Shown here: piece after piece, positions 58,764-64,000 of the stretch
Position numbering within the stretch: the stretch's first letter is position 1
Layout of the letters: every line of letters starts with the position of its first letter
Assembly: GCA_038373865.1 (NCBI GenBank)
Contig: JAXGGA010001607.1
Location: forward strand, 82,276-146,275
Direction of reading: 5' to 3'
DNA length: 64,000 bases
Origin: Uloborus plumipes
Taxonomy: Eukaryota; Arthropoda; Arachnida; Araneae; Uloboridae
Made by a program: the position numbers and the translations under genes
Notes under the pieces: model-generated
What the model was told of the DNA's origin: nothing
Databases searched by the model: none
Seen by the model: only the letters and a program-made list of their open reading frames with translations

Positions 58764-59508
58764 TTAAGAGATCTTCCTGTAAAATCTTTCCACGTTTTGT
58801 ACAGGGCTATTGCTATAGAGTCTGTATGATTTTTTCTCCATGTCTTTTAAGTACAAAAAAGTCTCCTGGAGCAAAAATCTTTTTAAATCTGGAACTTCTG
58901 GTACTCTGAGATATATTTTCTTACCAGAAGGAGTAAACGGTAATAAATCCTTGTCCCTATCTTGGCTATAGAAGAATTCAGGTCGCAATCTTGATTTCTC
59001 AAATATAATTCAAGATTATCTTAAAAGATCTTCGTTTATCTTTTTATCCTTTAAATAAGTTTGAATTGGAAAAACAGAACAGAACAAAATGTTTCGATTC
59101 ACTCTGCAAATTCGTATCCTATGACATCGTCAAGAATTCTTCATTTTTTTGACACAATTAAAAAAAAATTATCTATTCAAATTCGGTGAGCTTATTTTTG
59201 ATGAAAAGGTTAAGAAAACGTTAGGATGAAATAAAATTGTTTTGATTTTCTTTTCAAAGTTAGACGCTAGAAGAATTCCAAAATTAGTTAAAACGTGCTT
59301 GTAAAGTCTAAGTAATGTTTCTATTTCTGTTGGAGATTTGAATATCTAAAGGAGGTATATCAGTGATTATTTGTAAAGAACTATTTGCTGTTGTTGCATA
59401 AATTCCTGTTGAAAGTAATAGTAAAGGACGTTGCAATTTCAAAAGATTTAAATTCAATCTTGTAGTCGGATTTCTTGCCCAACAAAAACTGTCAAATCCA
59501 ATCATCAT
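58764..59508 (-). pseudogene. Degenerate non-LTR retrotransposon: end of reverse transcriptase and possible RNase H
   Basis: On the minus strand 59508-59308 includes LNLLKLQRPLLLLSTGIYAT and LQIITDIPPLDIQI, the pattern (QR..LL..TGAYRTT..LQV..G.PPLD) found at the C-terminal end of R1/jockey/I-type reverse transcriptases. A frame further on (58988-58764) has FLYLKDMEKKSYRLYSNSPV, faintly like an RNase H strand pair. Stops separate the two. It is a 5'-truncated decayed copy. Confidence 0.55.
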
Positions 59509-59545
59509 CCCTTAAGTTACACGAAGTTTAACTAATTTATTTCTA

Positions 59546-59957
59546 CACTGTAAAAAAATGAATGTTGTTTTTACTGTACAATACAGCCAATTTTATAGTA
59601 ATAAACTGTAAAAATTTGCTTATTTTACAGTAATAAAATGTAAAATTGCTACTTTACCAAGCAGTAGTGCTTACAGTACCAAACTGTAAAATTGCTAATT
59701 TTACAATAATTAACTGTAAAACTGCTAATTTTACAGTTTATTACCGTGCATTTTGCAGTTTTAAACTGGAACCTCTGCTGCCAGTATTATACTGTTGTTT
59801 TTACAGTATAATACAGCTAAATTTTACAGCAATAAACTAAAATTTCTAACTTTACAGTAAGAAACTGTAAAATTGCTAGTTTTACAGTTTATTACTGTGC
59901 ATTTTACAGTTTCAAATTGGAACTTCGGCTGGCAGTATTTTCTGTAAAAAAAAAGTG
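59546..59957. mobile_element. TA-flanked ACTGTAAAA element, copy 4
   Basis: TA then CACTGTAAAAAAATGAATG; right end TTTTCTGTAAAAAAAAAGTG then TA. Iterated interior with GGAACCTCTGCTGCCAGTAT. Confidence 0.8.
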
Positions 59958-60109
59958 TAGCTTTAAAATATAAAACAGAAAATATTTCTCCAAACTGAAT
60001 GCAGAGAGAAAAAGGCCCATGCCTAGAATCGCCTCTGATCACACGACCCTTCTATTCATCGTGCGCCCCCACCCACCAAAAATTCCCTCATCCAAAACAG
60101 CTCCGTGAC

Positions 60110-62026
60110 CAAGGCCGTATCCAGAGGGGGGGCCCGACGGGCCCGAGCCCCCCCCGAAACCCGAAATGTTTTATAATGTAAAACAGAAAAAAAAAGCTTT
60201 TTTTTTTAATTTCAAATGGCAAAAAAAAAGTTTTTTTTTCCCTTTTAACTATTAAACGAGTGAAAATTTGAAGAAGTACAAAAAAAAAAAAAAAAAATGA
60301 CAATTAAAATTCTCATTACTTGCAAAACATACTTGAAAACAAGACTCTCATTAGCACTTCCAGCTCTCTTTCCCAAATCAATTCAGGCTCAAGGCAAGCT
60401 ACTTGTCAGTTTGATCAGCGCCTCCCCCTCCCCCATTAAACTTACAAAACTTACACCACTCAAATTTTAACCCCCTAATCGCCGGGCCCCTAATTTCCGA
60501 TTAGGCTGAGATTGCTTCTCGCCGCCCTGATTCAAATAAGAGGATACTTGGTTGGTCCCCATTTATAAGCATTTGTAACCCTCGAGGGATTTTAATAGCT
60601 AAATATGTCTTCAATTAAGAAGACCACACAAAAACGGATACGTTCACAGACCCTCTGCTTTGTTGGACGCTCACCAATCTTAGACAAAATGGTTACTTTA
60701 AAAAAATTCCATTTACAAATGCTTAAAAACCTTGAAAACTTTGTTAAATGTAGCTGTAAACCTTGAATTTTAAAGTTTCTAACACAAATGGGGGGGGGGA
60801 GGTGGGTATCAAGTTGTGCGAAACTCAGCTCCTTGATTAAAAAAATATTCTGCGTAATGCAAAAATCATATTCCAGCATTTTTTGTAGCATATTTTCAAA
60901 AATAATTTTTTGTGACTCACATGTTTTATTTCTGACTAATTCATTAAATACCTAATTCAGTATTTTAGAAGTTACTTTGTAATTGATTCTTTTATTAATA
61001 TGTTAAGCACGAGAAAAAATATTACCCTTCCTGTATTCTTTTTCGTTTTCTGCAGTACTAGTGATTGAAAAAGAAATTGTCGTTATAAGTATTTTTTAAT
61101 ATCAATTTTTATTCTTTAAAAGATGTGTCTTTCAAAGTTTTAGCAATTTCGTAAGACTGTCCAATCAACTTTTAAAACGTCAGAAACTAAAAAGTGCAAA
61201 TGAATGCTTTAAAGAATTTTAACTGTTCTAGAGTCTTTGAAAATCATTAAATACCTTTTTGAAACTCCTTTAAAAGTGCTTCAATCCTATTTCTTATCAA
61301 GTAATTAAACTATGAATTAACTAAATGGCCAGAATGTTACTCTGTCGTTAATTATTTTAAATCTCTACACTATTTCTTTTTAAAAATTTTATGTGTTTTA
61401 TACTATTGGTAATTTTATGTTACTAAGTGCTGTTTCCGTCGGTGAGTTGGGGAACTGATCAAAAACTACTGTGTAACTATAGTGAAAACCGATGTAAGCA
61501 AATGATAATGTGTTAATCTTTTCTCCTCCCTTGTCCTTCCTCTCTGTCACTTAATGTTAATCGTTTGTTAAACTAAACATTTTTTTATGCTTTGATTAAT
61601 TTTAGTTTGCAAAAGAATGCAGAAAATTTATGAGATTGTTGTTTGCCTACTTTTCCAACATGGTTTTGAAGTCCCAATTGCCCCATACAAGGCCTCAAAA
61701 TGCAGAATTTTAAAACTTTTTGTCAAAAATTTACCCGGGGGAGAAACCCCCGGACCCCCTAAAATTACGGATATTCTACCCCACTTGAAAAATTTCTCAT
61801 TGCATATCTCTCTTGATACCCCTACCCTTAATAAAGGTCAGTTCTAGAAAATAATAAGAATAAAGAAATGAGAGAAAAAACACACACACACACACACATC
61901 AAACATCGCGCGAGGGGGGGGGGGGGCAACTAGAAATTAGACTCATAACACACACAAAAATGTATGGGTGTTTGGGCAATGTGCGAAACTGGGCCCCTCC
62001 CGAAATTTTTTTCTGGATACGGCCTT
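60110..62026. mobile_element. 1.9-kb hAT-like element with perfect 8-bp TSD
   Basis: Ends CAAGGCCGTATCCAGA and TCTGGATACGGCCTTG are perfect inverted repeats. TCCGTGAC stands on both sides (60102-60109, 62027-62034). Subterminal G/C tracts lie at both ends, and CCCGGGGGAGAAACCCCCGG at 61735. No transposase frame is recognised, so it is non-autonomous. A (CA)n tract lies near 61880. Confidence 0.92.
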
Positions 62027-62614
62027 GTCCGTGACATTTCAGGAATGTAGAACATAATATATTCCTTCGTTTTCCCCACGATCTCTTATAATACTGAAAA
62101 CATGCGCCAAGCCGTAGCCACAAAGCAGAAAAGAAAAAAGAAGCACGAAACAAAAAATGAAAAAGCGAAACATAAAAAAGCACTTCTACTTCTCCTGTGC
62201 TCTTTCAACTCAATGAATACCGGTTTCTTTCACATGGCGCAATGTTACCCTTCCAGGCACTTCCAGGGCTCGTCCACGACACAAGTAAAAAAATAAAAAA
62301 TAATAATAAATGCTACTTAAGAAAAGGAAGCAAGTGCCTGTTTCTTTTTTCGGCCTTATTCTTTCGATTGCAGTTGACTCATTGTCAATGAGGATGAAGA
62401 ACATTGTGGTACAATTGAATTGGAGCCATTTTTCTGGACTTGTTTCTAATTCGCTCGGTTAGTTACAGAAATACTGAACTATTCGTTTAAATATATTTAT
62501 GTGGGAGGGTACGTGTAACATATCTATTTAAAATTATTAAATTTTCTTTAGGCTTTTGCATGGTTGTATTGTAAAAACTTCTTGTACTTTTTTTTCTCTC
62601 TTTCGACCAAGAAA

Positions 62615-62726
62615 ATATTGATGGCCTTCTTGTCTAGTGATCAGAGAAGTCTGACTCGGATGGAGAGGTCTCGGGTTTGGATCCTGGCATGGATGTACTT
62701 CCCCTCTCCTGTCCTTTCTTTGTGTG
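62615..62726 (+). repeat. tRNA-like SINE fragment
   Basis: TTGTCTAGTGATCAGA (A-box-like) and GGGTTTGGATCCTGG (B-box-like) are spaced as in a tRNA promoter. A pyrimidine-rich tail follows and abuts the element at 62727. Confidence 0.45.
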
Positions 62727-62761
62727 CACTGTAAAAAATGAATGTTTTTTTATCAGTATAA

Positions 62762-62923
62762 GGCCGGGATTCAAGTGAAACACGGACGATCGCAACTCAC
62801 CAATGCAATCACAAATTCCCAAACTTGGATTCAATTGAAACGTTACAATCGCTACGAGATGCTATTCTATCGTAATTCGAGTTCCAGTAGCGATTGCAAT
62901 GGCGTTTCACTTGAATTCGGCCC
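62762..62923. mobile_element. 162-bp PIF/Harbinger-like MITE, TAA target
   Basis: Termini GGCCGGGATTCAAGTGAAAC and GTTTCACTTGAATTCGGCCC are inverted. TAA flanks both sides (62759-62761, 62924-62926). Uninterrupted copies of the host element read GTATAATACAGC here, confirming the empty site. Confidence 0.8.
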
Positions 62924-63165
62924 TAATACAGCTAATTTTATAAAAAACAACTGTAAAAATTTCTCATTTTGCGAAAATAAACTGTAAAATTTCTGATTTT
63001 ACAGTACTATACTGTAAAATTACTGATTTTACAGCTTATTACCGTGCATTTTCAGTTTTAAATTGGAACCTCGGCTGCCAGTATTATTCTGCTGTTTTTG
63101 CAGTATAATATTGCTAAATTTTACGGCAATTAACTGTAAAATTGTAGCTTTACAGCAAGAAAATA

Positions 63166-63546
63166 CCTTAGCAGCATCATCTCATCGGCCGATGATCCAA
63201 TATGTCTCATCGGCCAAACAGAATCCGAGCAGCAAAATTCGATGAGTTTTGCTCAAAATACGATGAGATTTGGAGCAATTTACGAGCAAAACTCAGAACA
63301 GTCCCGTGCCGATGAATTTCATCGGGAAACTTGATTGGAAGGATATCGTTTTCCGATGGAATATAGCTCGGCTTATTTTCATCGGGAAAGTTGATCGGAA
63401 GGCTATCGCTTCAAGATGAAAAGTAGCTCATCGAAAACCGTGCTCGGGTACTGATCGGAACGATGTCATCGTGCGTTACGGGATCACAGTTTACGAGGAG
63501 TTCGATGATCGGTCGAGCAAAATCCGATGAGTTGATGCTACTTAGG
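63166..63546. mobile_element. 381-bp MITE full of CCGATGA/TCATCGG motifs
   Basis: Ends CCTTAGCAGCATCATCTCAT and (right, on the minus strand) CCTAAGTAGCATCAACTCAT are inverted. Flanks are ATA and TTA, compatible with a diverged 3-bp target. TCATCGG, CCGATGA and CGAGCAAAA-type words recur about every 20 bp in both orientations, and GC content exceeds that of the host element. Confidence 0.75.
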
Positions 63547-63626
63547 TTAAAATTGCTAGTTTTGCAGTTTTTTTTTTTTTTTTTTTTTTTTTGTGCATTT
63601 TACAGTTTTAAATTGAAACTGCAGTG

Positions 63627-63692
63627 TATGGATGGAATAAATGAGCTGGTGATGTATTGCATGTTTCTGCCTTAGCCCTGGTTTAGGGCGGG
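63627..63692 (+). repeat. Interspersed repeat fragment shared with 21210-21285
   Basis: TATGGATGGAATAAATGAG, GCATGTTTCTGCCTTAGCC and TTTAGGGC are common to both sites in the same orientation. Confidence 0.65.
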
Positions 63693-63904
63693 TACTAACT
63701 GCTTTATACAATTCTAGTACGTTAATATATATGCTGATAAGGAATGTTATGGTAGAGACAAAATTCTGGTTGCACTAAACTAGACAGCAACTTAAGTTGA
63801 CACTAACGTCACGACGCGCGGAGCCAATAAGAGCTCACACGCAGTTAGCGAGCTCCTCTAATTCGCCAAGTAGGCTGTGACGTTTTATCTAGCTCGTTTT
63901 CCAT

Positions 63905-64000
63905 CAAGGCCGTAGCCAGGATTTTTTTTTCGGGGGGGGGTTCGAAGTGAAGAAAGTTTGTTTGAAAAACAAACAAACAATGCAACTTTTATGACGCAAT
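63905..64000 (+). mobile_element. Left end of a hAT-like element, cut by the window end
   Basis: CAAGGCCGTAGCCAGGA resembles the terminus of the element at 60110, followed by T and G tracts. Confidence 0.55.

Larger units (their letters stand above)
62727..63626. mobile_element. TA-type ACTGTAAAA element, copy 5, carrying two nested MITEs
   Basis: Left end CACTGTAAAAAATGAATG, right end GCAGTG then TA. Subtracting the insertions at 62762 and 63166 leaves about 350 bp, the size of the other copies. A poly-T run lies near 63569-63592. Confidence 0.75.

Overview
The window is AT-rich metazoan nuclear DNA with spliced genes (GT/AG introns up to about 7 kb), long UTRs and a very high load of small DNA transposons. 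The gene content (an afadin/canoe-like junction scaffold, the dynein assembly factor kintoun, a UPRT homolog) fits an animal with motile cilia or flagella. Intron sizes, the abundance of hAT, pogo and TA-type miniature elements, and the poly-G/poly-C tracts suggest an arthropod, perhaps a chelicerate such as a spider. The clade is inference only.

Genes occupy roughly the first 30 kb. At 2442-5202 (+) are the last two recognisable coding exons of an afadin/canoe-like gene, followed by a long AT-rich probable 3' UTR with AATAAA signals near 6947 and 9050. Converging on it is a two-exon kintoun (DNAAF2)-like gene on the minus strand (12234 to 10098, 351 aa). Divergently arranged, with start codons 458 bp apart, is a seven-exon UPRT-homolog gene on the plus strand (12693 to 29980, 225 aa). 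All UPRT exon junctions can be placed exactly and phases agree throughout. Kintoun and UPRT therefore probably share a bidirectional promoter.

From 30 to 64 kb I see no intact host gene. The region is a mosaic of mobile elements, many with readable termini and target-site duplications (TSDs). These are hAT-like elements with 8-bp TSDs (also inside UPRT introns), pogo-like elements carrying iterated copies of their own terminal motif, a 1.74-kb near-perfect hairpin element with a 9-bp TSD, TA-flanked elements rich in ACTGTAAAA palindromes, a piggyBac-like element, tRNA-derived SINEs, a retroposon with a 14-bp TSD, a degenerate non-LTR reverse transcriptase tail, and a decayed mobile-type gene lying between inverted repeats.

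Most unusual structures: the giant hairpin at 33600-35340; a six-copy dispersed repeat array in UPRT intron 5 with a conserved TTACGTAA-containing core; a datable nested composite at 62727-63626; and several pogo-like families that all iterate their terminal motif internally. Nothing here is a clear new biological system. Element family assignments rest on termini and TSDs read by eye, without database searches.
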